From Rodentolepis nana (taxonomy: Eukaryota > Platyhelminthes > Cestoda > Cyclophyllidea > Hymenolepididae): DNA of 44,482 nt. The notes under the pieces are model-generated. The model did not search any database. It saw nothing but the letters and a program-made list of their open reading frames with translations, and was not told where the DNA came from. Below, in pieces: positions 9,001 through 20,408 of this stretch. The number at the start of each line of letters is the position of its first letter. Position 1 is the stretch's first letter. The stretch covers positions 1-44,482 of the forward strand of contig UZAE01000057.1 in assembly GCA_900617975.1 (NCBI GenBank). Direction: 5' to 3'. Position numbers and translations under genes: made by a program.

Positions 9001-12000
9001 CGTTGTTCACCTGATCTGATGCAAAAAAATATTTGGAAGCGAGTCTTCTTAGGCATTCTATAAACTCTGACTCTGGTTTCTTGGTATATGCTAGAGTGAA
9101 GAATAGTGGATGGTGAAGTAGGTAGTTGATAAAGATTTAGTAAATTATTGCCGAGTTGAAGTGTTAGCATATAGCGTGAATTCGTTCAACAATGAGGGCT
9201 TAATGGAGAGAGTAACAAGTCTCAGATGATGGTCAGAGAGCTGAAATCCAGTCTGGAGAAAAGAGAAGAGGACTGCATAAAATGCATTGGATGTTTGAGA
9301 AGTGTTGAAATCAATAAAGTTGAATGAGGTGGACTGTTTATGTCCTGCATTTGCATTATCTCCCACTCTGCCTTGCGCTCAGACCCTCCTATCTCATTGA
9401 ACCTTTTCCTTGTCAAAGGTAATGACAATGTGTCCACTTTTAGCCTATTGACGTAGGTAGTGTACGACCATTTTTTTTTGTTTTTCATATTTACTTCCAT
9501 GTGGTCAATGTGTGGTGTGTGGGGAGGGGGGGGGGAGGGTGGGTTAGGATGGAGAGGGTGGTCGAAAGCCATTCTCATTAAAAGTTGTTTTAACTTTACT
9601 CCAATGATGAATTCCTTTGTAGTAGGCGGAAATAACGTGGTTTGTTGTCGCATTTAAAATAATCCCCACATTGTTTTCTTTTTCCTAGATACCCACGAGG
9701 AAACACTTTTGCAGAGCTGCGGGGTTTCTGAGCTCTTCAAATGTAAGCTGAACTTTTTTTTTTAATTACTTTCAGACATATGTGAAAGCAACTAGAATTG
9801 AACTGATTCTAATTTTGGGGCATTTACTTCAGCTATTTATTAAACTCTTCTTTATCTCATTTTTCGCTTCAAAATCTGTTTAACCATCCATTGCCTTTCG
9901 TACAAATTGGAGTTTGAAAGTGGCTTTAAATTCACTTGAATCTTTCCGATTGCCAATGGCCACAGGTAACGCATGCTCATACACTCGATTTCGGACTTGG
10001 TTTCACTTAACATGTTTACACATATGCAGATCCGCTTGTGTCCAGCTAACGTGTAGTTCGTGTCAAGTGTTTGGTAGGCACCACGGAGTTACCTGTTGCA
10101 AGAAATGCCCATTCTACAATCCCTTTTCATTCTTTGCAATTAGCGTTGCAGTTGGTCATCCACATCACTCGACGTGCAAACGTGGAGGCTGTTCACGTGA
10201 CCCTTGGCCAGTTAGACGTACATGTTAACCATTGCATGGAATGCGTACTACTTTGCAACTAGAGTTGAAAATAAGAACTTAATGTTTATCTAAATTGACA
10301 CAGTTTTACACTTGACTCACTTTATGGTAGCCACCAAGTGGTTACTCTATAGTATCCTTCTTTATATATCATGCCTTCATTTCCTGTTGCTTTATTTAAA
10401 TTGGTTCGTTTAGTGTCATGCAACTGAACCATGCACTTTTCCCAAAACGTTTAGACCAAAACCCCTTTTTCAGTAAATGCAGCTGCTTCTCGCACTTGCC
10501 AGAATTTTAACTTTATCCCCCTTTGTGTGAATTTACCGCAGTAACTTGTCGTCAGCCGTGATTTGAAGTCATCGATAGGGCCCGAAAATTGGCCTTTTCA
10601 TCAGAACTTTCATCGATTTCACTTGCATTAGTTTATATAACAGTATGGTGATTTCCTCGTGACGATTGAATCACTATCCCATCTAAAGTGAAATCAGCGC
10701 TTTAATTGTGGAGTTAATTATTTGATTGTCCACGTGATTGAAATCACTTATTTTCCATTGCTCGTGTACTACTTTTCAAATGGGGTCGAAATATTATGGC
10801 TACGAATTGTGGAGAATTGAATGTGTGTAAGTCAGGTGTATGGTGTCTACTTTGTTTGACAATCTCTTTGATCTACGTTGGAATTGGTAAGATGTGATAT
10901 GACCTTTCTTCTTTATTTGCAAACGTTGTTTGTGTTTAGATGTTTGGGGTGTATTTGAGTATACAGGAGATAACTAGGGTTGCTATCCATTGCACCAGTA
11001 ATGCTGATTGATTATAAGGCTAAACTTGGTAGGTAGATTTGGGTGAAACAAATAAAGTCAAAACTAAATTGAGCATGTGGGCCAGATTGTCATAATTCGA
11101 TGTGTGACTCTAGTTATCATAGTGAAAGGAGCAGAGTCGCATAATTGAGCGATTGGGGTGTTTAAACAAAATCCTAGGTAGAAATCCTGTCGATCTGCCA
11201 AGTCTGTCTGTCCTTGACCTCGATTATCGCACTATGTGTCCCTGATTCGCTCTAGCTAAGTGAAATAAGCTGGTTAGGTCAAGTTAATGGAGGTACTGTA
11301 GAAGTCGAGTTTCTCACTAGATTGGCTTAACTAGATCTTGATAATCGTTTTGGCCATTGGTTTATCGTAGCCAAGTAGGAGGAAGTGTGTTTGACATCAT
11401 TGGTGGTTCAGAATACTGTCTGTTTGCATTCCAGTCAGGTAACATTGAAACTGTCGATGGCGGCTCGGAGGTTTCCTCCAAGTGCTTAATTCTACTGAGA
11501 ATCGGCACATTTTGGACTCTTAACTCGCTTTGTGGCAACTCTCAAGTGGAGTTATTTTTTACCCTCTATCAGTTTATCATTCAATCATAAGGTTTGAATC
11601 CTAACTGAAATCTTTGTAATTAGTCGAAATTCTTATAATAGCAAGTAATATTTATTGACCTGATACATATTTCCCCATTCATGAGCGAGAAAAATTCAAT
11701 TGAAGTTTACGTCGAGGATAAAATGTAGAATGGATTGCGGGTGTTGGACTTGCTTTTAATGTTGGAAGTTGGAGTTGATTTCGGAATCTACTTTTGCCAT
11801 TTGGCCAGTTTATTAACAATCGATTCGTTTTATATCCTTTACATAATATGGTGTACTGTATCAATTTGGCTACATTGATCGAGCATTGCATTTATCCATT
11901 ATTACCTCGATAATTCACTGATATGCGGCCAATATTACGTGTTCCCTCCTCGTTTGAAACGGTTAAGTCATGAGAAAGGTTAGTATTGGAGAGATGTCGG

Positions 12001-15000
12001 CCGAGTAGCCACCGTATTTGGTGGGAGGATTTCCAGAGTAATGATATGTGTCATTTGTAAAGCCTTAACGTTTTGATGGACTACTGGAGGTGTTGAAGTG
12101 TTTCTCTCCTCACTTCCCAACTCTTCCTGATCGGCGTGTTTTATTCGTCCATAATGGGTCTTTTTTCACTTGAATACAAGTTGAACGTGGAATACTGACT
12201 AGTGTTTATAGTCTTTGAAAAGAGATTGTATATGCTATGGACAAAAGTGCATAACACTACTGTCATGTTCGAAGCCCTCCTGACCGATGTACTTTGGAGT
12301 TCTGTCAATGATCAAGATTTCTAATTGTTTTTACAGTGGCCTGCAAACACTAATTGGATCTGTTCAGTAGATCGGTGTTTCGTTGGTGTTGTAGTAAACC
12401 CAATGGAGCTTTAAACATTTGCTTAGTTTTCGTTGGAGAGTGAAAATAAATGTTTTGGTAAGAACTAAAAGTCGGTATTAATGAGATTTTCGGCATGCAT
12501 TCATCTGTCGGAGATAATACATCTTAATAGTGCATATCGAAAAACAAATGCACGCACTTTTCAAGTTAATTTCTTGTTTTGACAGCTTCTGATAACAGTA
12601 TTTGAGATTCTAATTTTGTAATAATTGTAATAGTAATAATGAGACCATATGTTTCTCCTCCAATATCATAAGCTAATCGGTTTGCAAAGTTCTCTTAATG
12701 CATTATTTTGGTCTTACTTTTTTTGTTTGGTTGGCTTAAGGTCATGCAACTGAACCAAATATCCATCTGCCTAAATGTTTTGATCAAAGCATGTTCCATC
12801 TCTTTTCAAATAAATAAAGTTGGTTCTGAGACTTTCGAGGATTTCGTGAGAGTTTAACGCATTAACTTGTGATCAACAGTGATTTGAAATCGGCAGTCAT
12901 ATATATAAAGCGAAATCAGCTTTTATTTTTTTATTAATTCACTATCTATGTGGGAGTAAATCATTTATTTTCAGTTTAGCAAAGTTAATTCCTATTTGGA
13001 TTTGTGAAACCTTGATTTGATTAACGTCATTTGTCAAATGGGGTCACCTTTGCAATGATTGCGTTTTCAATTTTATCACCCAAATTATGGGGGAAATGTG
13101 TTCTTTGATTTGAAAGACGTTTGCCAGTGACTATAAGGCGACATCTGATTGCTAGGCTTCATAAAATATTAATTATCTAGTATTTTGAAGTGAAGCCATT
13201 TTCCTATTTCCTCCTTCAAGAGAAATCTCCTAACAGTAGGCGAAGAGTGTGGTCATGGAAAAATGATGAAATACCAAATAATTGCCCACTGGAAGTCTGC
13301 TCAGTGGTAGTAGGGATAGCCAATTTCTAGGGTTGATTCTGCTCATCAACTGGGAGGACAGAATGCCAATTCGCCAGAACGGGGGGCAAATGGAGTTGAG
13401 GCTTTTCTTTATGGATTACTCAACCGTAGCACTCAAATATACTTAATCTGTTGTGTCCAAGACATCTGCTCCAAGTGATTTCACTTTTCTATTTTCGTTT
13501 TCTATTACTATGAAAACCCACAAAAGTACTTTTAGTTGTTATAAAGGGTGGTTGATTTGGAAGAAACCACGTTTCAACAAAAAGCCGCCTACCTCTGAAG
13601 CGTGGAACTATTGACCTCTTTACTTAGTGATTTAAAGTAGGCATGATGTTTAATTTTAGGTATACTTCGCCAGAGCGATTTGATGCCAGTGGTTGGCGAT
13701 GATTGGGACTTGTATAACTTCATCATTGGTCGAATGCTCGCTGATCCACAGTACGCCAAAATGACAGTTGAGGAGATCGAAAATTCCCTACAGCCAGATT
13801 TTGTGGCTTCAGGACCGGACACTGCTAAGAAGGTCAGTGTTTGCCTATTTGGCTTTATAACGTCTAAGGTCTAATTTAAGGTAGGGTGTTTTAAGAGCAT
13901 GATTAAAGTGGTGTGTATTTTTGAATTTCATGGAAGATGGTGCTTAATTTAATTTCACCATCACGTGCAACTCTTTCGGTTTGCTATTGCCATCTTGCTT
14001 TTCCCAATTTAAAAGTCCTTAAACTTTTGAATTAAATACTCGTTCAAGTTGAAAAGGCGAAAATCTGTAGGAGAATTAGCCATTTCCTCTTAAGCAGCCT
14101 TTGACTTTAATCTTTTAATCCCTGGTTTTTAATCTTTCCAATTTTCGATGAGAATAACTTTGGTTGGAATTGTTTCACCCGGTTTTGACCAATCATAATG
14201 CATTATTCCATGTACATCTCCCCAACGACGTAGAAGAAGCTTCTGAATGTTTTTCCCTGATATGGTTCTATGGAAGCAATGGATATCTGGTTTAGATTTA
14301 ATCATTATTTTCTCACGTGCTTTGTCGAAACAATCTACTTCTACTATGGGACGAATTGTTTTGGGAACAAAGAAATCCAAGTATCTCATTACTCATCTTT
14401 ATTAAACTGGGAGGGTGGGGGGGGGGGGGGGGGGGGGGGGGAGCGGTTGATGTGCCAACATCCAAATTTTTAAATGATTTAATTTACCGAAGCTATTAAA
14501 GTGCGATTGCACAGTTTACCATGGATATGAGAGGTTGTAAGGTAAATCTTCTGTAGTGAACCAAAGACCTGAACCAACCAGAGAATTTTAAACTCTATCA
14601 TCAAAATTTGTAAGTTAGCCTATTTATTTTTCACGTTATGGAAATCCCTATTGCCCAAAGTAAATCTTCTAAATGAACATCAGCATCGGTTGAGCATAAA
14701 GCCCAATAAGAGGTCTAGTGGCTTGGCAGGTAATCAAACCCTGATGAGAGAAAAACATCCCTGCCAGGTCTGCTTTGAAGTTGGACCTTTTTCCCTTAAC
14801 AATAGGTGAAAATCATTGGTCACAAATAATTTGGAGCACTTTGGCTAGCGGTAAAAATGGCTACAGAGTTGTCTCCCTCACTGTTTCTGATCACAGACAG
14901 ATATTATCTGTTTTTAACCCCCTACTGTTTAGTACAGTTGATATGAAATGATGTTATGTGCGTTGCAGGTATATTCGACACATTTTCTCTAAATTTTTGC

Positions 15001-16231
15001 GTTTTATAGAAAAAAAATTCTTTGCCACCTGTGATAGGTGATCATTAGTAATTCCTAATTTGTAGATGGTATGTAATGATTATCAATGTTCCATTTATGA
15101 CCAAATTGTTTGATTATTGATCTCAATAGGGTTTCAACAAATATGCTCCAATTAAAAATTATTAATCATTAATTTGGCGTACCAATCGAACGTTCTCTAA
15201 ACAGCTACCCAACTATATTGTCAATATGACGTAGTTTTGATGAGTGACTTTCATAAGGAAGGCCAGGGGTTGGAGAGGGTTGAAGAATATCTTTCTTATT
15301 CCTTGTGGTTTTTTCGCCTTCTCTGTGAGTGCTTAATTGGCGTTGAAATCGAATTACCTGAATTAATTAGTTGGAAGCTCGTATCTGTCACACTCATTTT
15401 TGCTGAATTCTTGTTTTGTTCTGCTATCGACCATGAACTGAGTCAGCGGTACACAATGGTGTCTGTTCTATGGCAGATTTATATCATATTTTGCTAAAAA
15501 TCATAAATTTTTTATTGCTACGCTTGTATTTTACTTTAAAAGCTACTGAATAAGTCCATCAAGATTTTAGATTTTAATTGATTGTAATTCAAACCAGATT
15601 GACCTAATATAAAAGTGGACCTAAAATTTTGCCGACTCAAATGTGGACACTAATTTTGATTCCCGCCCATCGGCTTATTTGAAAGTTCTTCGACACTCAT
15701 GCCTTTACCTTTCGCGGGTCCCGGAAGGTTCCTTTGGGTAAAAAAATGTTGGAGTTACCTGCAACTTAAATATCGGTGGATCACTTTGATTTGTTTGATG
15801 GAGATTTATTATTACAACTAACATATTTTTTTAATTTAATAAATTAGCTCTATTGGATGTGCACTAGTTTACTTCTCTGCTGTTACTGCCGCTAATGCGT
15901 TAGATCTTGTGGCGAATGGGGTGGAAGCGAATTCACTAGAAATTGGAAGTAAATCGAGGAGATTAAAATGAGATTTAGACGTTTTGCTTCATTAGATTCC
16001 AAGCATAAGACATCATAGCATCTTTCCGAATTTTTTTAATCAGTTTTTGTTGGTTTTGAATTGTCGACTACTTTGACTACGTTACTTGACTTTCAGATCT
16101 ACACTCAGCTCTCTGCACTGCATCTCTGTGAACGCTATCCCCTCTTCACGGCTGTCCATTTGATCTGCTCTCGCGTAATTCCCCCCAATATGCTTATTCC
16201 TATGTTGCGTCAGCATCCAGCTCATGTTTGA
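5949..16231 (+). CDS. GPD1-like NAD-dependent glycerol-3-phosphate dehydrogenase family protein, 7 exons, 374 aa
   Basis: Exons 5949-6056, 6100-6354, 6423-6629, 7428-7620, 9689-9742, 13660-13832 and 16097-16231 join with consistent phases into 374 codons plus TGA (family members are about 350 aa). GPD1 enzymes interconvert dihydroxyacetone phosphate and glycerol 3-phosphate in the cytosol. Visible family marks: Rossmann GCGSMG (residues 11-16), KYLPGVK in exon 2, SFSK (K121, matching human K120), VEICGALKN (K212/N213, matching K204/N205), [10 protein letters not shown] (230-239), SCGV (264-267) and a terminal RQHPAHV. Oddities: GAN(I)A is replaced by GALTA (L159), VADL by VSEL (E269), and the TTCYGGRNR block is absent, with an unrelated stretch (273-295) in its place. 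The start is the first ATG after an upstream in-frame TGA at 5895. Family assignment is firm. Enzymatic activity is doubtful, so no symbol is given. Confidence 0.9.
6100..6354 (+). CDS. GPD1-like exon 2
   Basis: Residues 37-121, starting [10 protein letters not shown] (human GPD1 has VTMWVFEED here) and including [13 protein letters not shown] and [13 protein letters not shown]. It ends with SFSK; this lysine aligns with catalytic-site K120. The preceding intron is only 43 bp (6057-6099), and the donor is AAG|GTGAAT. Both ends are phase 0. Confidence 0.9.
6423..6629 (+). CDS. GPD1-like exon 3
   Basis: Residues 122-190, from [10 protein letters not shown] to EEIKQILH. Acceptor TTTTAG (68-bp intron before it), donor CAC|GTAAGT, both phase 0. 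[19 protein letters not shown] aligns with the GANIASEVADEKFCETTIG stretch of GPD1. The asparagine of GAN, an active-site residue in the family, is leucine here (L159). Confidence 0.9.
7428..7620 (+). CDS. GPD1-like exon 4 (conserved CGALKN motif)
   Basis: Residues 191-254 plus the first base of codon 255. It contains [17 protein letters not shown] and [17 protein letters not shown], the best-conserved part of the family. K212 and N213 match the catalytic lysine and its neighbour. Acceptor TTTCAG, donor TATG|GTAAGT, phase 1. Confidence 0.93.
9519..9543 (+). repeat. G-rich tract in intron 4
   Basis: GTGGGGAGGGGGGGGGGAGG then GTGGG, just upstream of GPD1-like exon 5. Quadruplex-compatible. Confidence 0.9.
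9689..9742 (+). CDS. GPD1-like exon 5 (54 nt)
   Basis: Completes D255 and encodes [17 protein letters not shown] (to 272) plus one base of codon 273. It matches the GPD1 segment ATFLESCGVADL but has Glu (E269) where the family has Asp. The exon stops just where TTCYGGRNR would follow. Acceptor TTCCTAG, donor AAAT|GTAAGC. Confidence 0.82.
10409..13078 (+). repeat. Diverged direct duplication inside intron 5 (copies about 2.3 kb apart)
   Basis: Copy 1 at about 10409-10830 and copy 2 at about 12735-13078 share GTCATGCAACTGAACCA exactly, then, in order and with drift, the CTAAATGTTTTGATCAAA-like block, TAACTTGT...CAGTGATTTGAAATC, GAAATCAGC.TTTA, ATCA.TTATTTTC and TCAAATGGGGTC. No coding frame is shared. 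Confidence 0.6.
13660..13832 (+). CDS. GPD1-like exon 6
   Basis: Residues 273 (split) to 330. It opens [20 protein letters not shown], which does not resemble the CYGGRNR block, then returns to family-like helices ([20 protein letters not shown], 308-327, comparable to SIEQLEKEML...GPQTA). Acceptor TTTTAG, donor AAG|GTCAGT. The phase fits exons 5 and 7 exactly, so the missing motif is not explained by a frame error. Confidence 0.82.
14129..14389 (-). mobile_element. Mariner-like transposase fragment, antisense in intron 6 of the GPD1-like gene
   Basis: An 86-codon open frame ends with [20 protein letters not shown] then [10 protein letters not shown]. This resembles the mariner segment K.MLC.WWD..GVIHYELLKPGETIN between the first two catalytic aspartates. 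Flanking catalytic blocks and inverted repeats were not found. The first half of the frame ([16 protein letters not shown]) is not clearly recognised. It is an inactive remnant, if correctly assigned. Confidence 0.45.
14409..14441 (+). repeat. Poly-G tract in intron 6
   Basis: GGGAGGGT followed by an uninterrupted run of more than 20 G. It is the longest of five G tracts on this strand. Confidence 0.95.
16097..16231 (+). CDS. GPD1-like exon 7 (C-terminus, stop TGA)
   Basis: Residues 331-374: [20 protein letters not shown] is followed by a tail ending LRQHPAHV, matching the YSIL..KFPLFMAV..QNHPEHM end of GPD1. Acceptor TTTCAG, stop TGA at 16229-16231. No clear polyadenylation signal was pinned down downstream. 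Confidence 0.9.
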   Translation: MYTQLSALHLCERYPLFTAVHLICSRVIPPNMLIPMLRQHPAHV

Positions 16232-18460
16232 GCTTCTTCACCTCGTTCAGTCAGTAGTACTTCAACAAAATTCTCTCCGTCTTCGATTCTCTCCAAATTG
16301 GCCAAATGGATATCTGCTTTGATTCTCTCCTTATTTAAATTATTACCCAGTTGCAGTATTTAATCACACGACTCTTACCCCCTCCAATTTATGGGCTGTT
16401 TATTGGAGTTGTTTTATTGTGTATTACAACCACAGTACATAGTCACATAAATAATATTGCCAAAATGGAGAAGGTCCGTAGTCTACTTTGTAGAAGGGAA
16501 GATTTAATAGGTCGTCTAAAATGTCAAAAAAACGAAGGACACAACAGCATCTACTGCTTTCAATGGATACTCATGATGATGCCAGAAGCAAATCTTTATT
16601 TAATTTGAAATTAGTTTACTGTGGCATTCCATACTCAAGTGCCTCCACTGGTCTCATCTATCTATTCAAAGGTGTGGGATTTTCGGAAGCAAAGCGCCTG
16701 ATTAATAATCTAGTAGTATAGCACCAAACATCCCGGGTGAGAATAATTAACTACAGGTTTGGAGATGTGAAGCAAACAACCACTAAGCAGGTATTTTAAA
16801 ATCCGTTTCGGAGACCTAAGTGAGGAAAGACATATTCCCTTGCATTAGTGGACTTTTACAGTAATTACTAATTGCTATCAATCTAAAGTATCATTTTTGA
16901 CTTAGAGGTGAATACATAGGATCAGACAGGTTTTAATGACATCCAACTCTTATTCTACCAAATACAAATTGTCAAATATTTTAACCAAATCATCCATCGG
17001 AAGACTTGACTTTTGGCTCCACCTTGCAAACATCCAATCTAATTTATAATTGGTAGTATCCTCCGTGCACCCCAAATCCGCTAGAAGCGTTAATTTCACA
17101 TAATTCGGCTATGGGAAGGTAATTCGTAGGCGCTTTAATGCAAAACCTAGATTCCAAAACTTCACGCGTTGATTAGTAATGACCAGGGCGATTGACCACT
17201 CACATTGCTGGTTGTGCTCGGATGAGCATCACCATCGTCTCCTCTAAACTGAACAGTCATGCACGGTCATCACTGAGCTACCAGTACACATGTGCCAATC
17301 ATTGTTTTCATAGCTATTTAGTACTGGGCATCATCCAATCACGACTAATGTCAAGAGTGTGCCACTGAACATTGACATGCTTATGACTCCTAGTGGTATT
17401 AGTTTGTGTAAGTTCTCGCTTATTTTTAATGATGATTCAATGCCTGAGGGCATTTTTAATAGCTCGTAATAAAATCTGTCAAAAGCTGTCTAGACGTGTT
17501 CAATCACTTGTTCACTAGCTGTTTCTTGTAAGAGCATTTATTATGTCAACCCTTCCAATGTCAGAATAAGTAATTAGTCCCCACATTTGTATACACACAT
17601 TTTGAACCCAATGGCGAACACATTTGGCCAGGAACAATGACACAACAATAACTTTCTTCGCCAATTAAGTCAGGTATAATCAGTTAAGTGACCATAGGTT
17701 GGAGAGAGCTACTCAAATGGAACACTTAAACTTGGCCAATAAAACAAAAATGAAGTGCAAGTTTGATTTCACCCCCCGCTAAAACCACCATAGCCATCCA
17801 TCCATCCATCATAGGATCAACTGGAAACACAACGCAAAATTATGACCAAAATAGCCTTCAATTGAAAGCGATGCATGCAACAGTGGAAAAAAATTCTGAG
17901 TTGCGGGGAAACAGAATCAACGTGAATGAGAAGAGCAATGAGAAAGAACTGGGTGTGAGACTACAATATTAGTAAGGAAATAGCACAACGAGTCCAATGG
18001 GTAAATATCAAATAGAAGTCACAAGAGAGGGCTTATTCATTTACGTATATGTATAAATAAATTCACCATTAGTACTTAATCAAAATATGCTCGCTTAAAA
18101 TAGAGGGAGACGAGGAGGCGGGGGGTGGGGGGGGGGGGGGGGAGGAATTTGAGTGCTTAGAAGGGTTGTGATATTAGAGATTTGCATCCAGTTTTTGGGA
18201 AGGAGGGAGGGGGGGGGGGGGTATGAAGTTAGAAGGGACTTGGAGAGAAAGTTTTTTATTATTATTTCTTTGAAAGGCAAATATTGCACACATACGCACA
18301 ATAATTCTCAACCATATCTCACAATTTTACACAAATTCTCCGCAGATAATGGTAGGTTCTCTCGTTGTACCCTTCAGTTGGAGCATTTAATTTCAATGTT
18401 CTCTCTCGTCGTTGAAAGACTGACGGTACTGAAATACGCAAAGAAATAAACGACAGTTAA
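16232..18460. other. Intergenic space between convergent genes
   Basis: Holds the 3' UTR of the GPD1-like gene (end not located) and two G-rich tracts. Short frames here show no homology or splice support. Confidence 0.5.
18118..18221 (+). repeat. Two G-rich tracts downstream of the GPD1-like gene
   Basis: Runs at 18118-18145 and 18198-18221, each with an interrupted lead (GGGGGTGGGG, GGAGGGAGGG) and a G run longer than 10. Confidence 0.9.
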
Positions 18461-18468
18461 GACGACAT

Positions 18469-18660
18469 TTATGGCATTCTGCTGAACAGTAATATATATT
18501 TGCATATAGTTAGCAAAAGAGAGCACGATAATTCCATGTACTCAGGATGCAAAATTGAATCTATTAGTGCAACAATAAAAGTTAGTAGATAGACGAGGAT
18601 ACTAAAGCACTGTATATTATTAGAGTCCGTTATCGCCTCATTCCGTATCGGCCCTGGAAC
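18469..18660 (-). CDS. Possible terminal exon of the Ser/Asn-rich gene (hydrophobic tail)
   Basis: After acceptor GTACTGCAG at 18661, a phase-0 frame of 63 codons starts VPGPIRNEAITDSNNIQ and contains two hydrophobic stretches (FSILVYLLTFIVALIDSIL and LSCSLLLTICKYILLF) before TAA. If used, the protein would be C-terminally membrane-anchored. The polypyrimidine tract is poor. A rival phase-0 terminal exon sits at 19019-19099 (LKFLKIIVLSGCVHSS ... stop). Neither can be chosen from the sequence. Confidence 0.22.
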   Translation of the reverse strand, partial: VPGPIRNEAITDSNNIQCFSILVYLLTFIVALIDSILHPEYMELSCSLLLTICKYILLFSRMP

Positions 18661-20408
18661 CTGCAGTACGCTCATTGAATGCTATCACGTGAAGGGATCA
18701 GGAAAACTGATTTAATTCAGACCATTAACTGGCAAGGCGATAAATGCTTTTCTCCATCTTGGCCCACGAACACACCACAGTTCATTGGGCCAAAGCTGAG
18801 AAGGGATTGAAGTTTGAAGGCCAGTTATAACCTAAAACCCACTTAATCGTAAAAATTGGCAGACAACTATTATTTTATTTTTCCCTAAAGTGTGCCAGGG
18901 GCGAATCCGCCTGCCACCATACAGATGGCCCATCATTGAAAACCCTCGCCATCCAGGGCTTACCTATGACCTTGGCCAGTAATTTCTCGTAGGTAGCTAA
19001 TTCCAATTTAATTCCCTCTTATATAAGTTCCAAAGGCATCACATCACCACCAGAAGAATGCACACATCCAGAAAGCACGATTATTTTGAGAAATTTCAAC
19101 TGCATGACTCCTCGAATGACCTTTGAGCTGTACGCAAGTCGAAACATTTGTTATTCTGAAATCTGTGATTTCGATCTCAGCTAAAGTTTTTTAATCAAAA
19201 AGAAAGGGACCGGGTATTTACGCATCAGCAAAGCTTCTCTTTACTCAGAAGTTTCTTCGCACCAGGTACTATATTGTTCGTGAGCCCATTCTGTGTGAAG
19301 TTGACTCCTATGTGTGAGTAGAGTGAAGGACCTCGTTGAGTTCGAACACCTTGTTAGTTGCTGAAATATTTACTCATGTATTTACTTAAGCCTGAGTGCT
19401 GATAATAATTTAGAAAAATCTGCTGAGTGAATGCAATTAGATGGTCAATTAAATTTCTTTCCTTAGCCATAGTGGCCTAGTAATCTCACTGTCAATCCTC
19501 AATTCATATCAAACTAGTTTCACAGCGCTCAGTTTGAATCCCGAACACCTTTTCTACAGAAAATGAATACAGGAAGAAAACAATTTCAGTCAGATAGACA
19601 TATTGTGTTTTGAAAATGCTCTTCGATCAAGAGCAAAATTGCCCTCTCTGACTCAGTAAACTACCCCAAGGGAGTTTAAAATAACTTAAAACTTCAGTAA
19701 TAATATTAATGGGATCTAGGGGACTGTCTACTTAAAATATTCGCACCTTAACACGTAAATAATGCACATCACTATGTCCGGTAAAACCATAGCATCGTAA
19801 CGCGATGTATCACCACCATAAAATTTAAATTTTGAGACCCAGTTGAAAATCGAATACCTCCCCTCACATTAGCGTTATCAACTTATCATGCTTAATCATG
19901 GTAGAAGAAACAAGTAATATAATAGTGAAATATTAGCAGGGATCTTACTTGCTGATCCTGTCTATTAGTAGATAAAAATTACTGTAAGCGAGATATGGTA
20001 TATCATTTCTTTAAGTCAGCTAATCAATAAGCTTTGAATAGTGCGCATATGGGCTGATACGGTAACCTTGGGGTAAACTCCTAATTGGAGAGTGAAACAT
20101 TATGAGCGTTACTGACAAAATGCAATATATTCGATTTCAAATGAAATAAAATGCCTGATCTCACTTTTTATTGGTACTATTTCAAGGCCTGTTGGGATAC
20201 TTAATCCTGCCATTGTTAAAGTATACCTTCAAAAAGTTGCTCTACATTACCATGGCAAATAATAAAAACTGATACTAGATGAAAATAATCATGTTAAGGT
20301 ATTGATTTAGCAATAAAATTATGTCTTCATGCAATTCTAACGAGCAATGCTTGAATAAAGAAGCATTCATTAGCAAATAGATTCCAATTTTTTTTGACAG
20401 GAACTTAC

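Noticed and set aside
9914..10262. Two overlapping Cys/His-rich frames in intron 5, one sharing KCxxYNPFxF with a minus-strand frame at 1165-1374
   Set aside because: Similarity is limited to about 35 bp and both frames lack splice or domain support; possibly an unnamed repeat but too weak to call.
15237..15497. 86-codon plus-strand frame in intron 6 of the GPD1-like gene
   Set aside because: Not needed for the splice chain, no homology, phase does not fit as an inserted exon.
18970..19020. Minus-strand peptide KLELATYEKLLAKVI before a good GTAAGC donor, resembling the end of an intermediate-filament rod
   Set aside because: A stop codon lies eight codons upstream, no other rod sequence is present, and the match is short.
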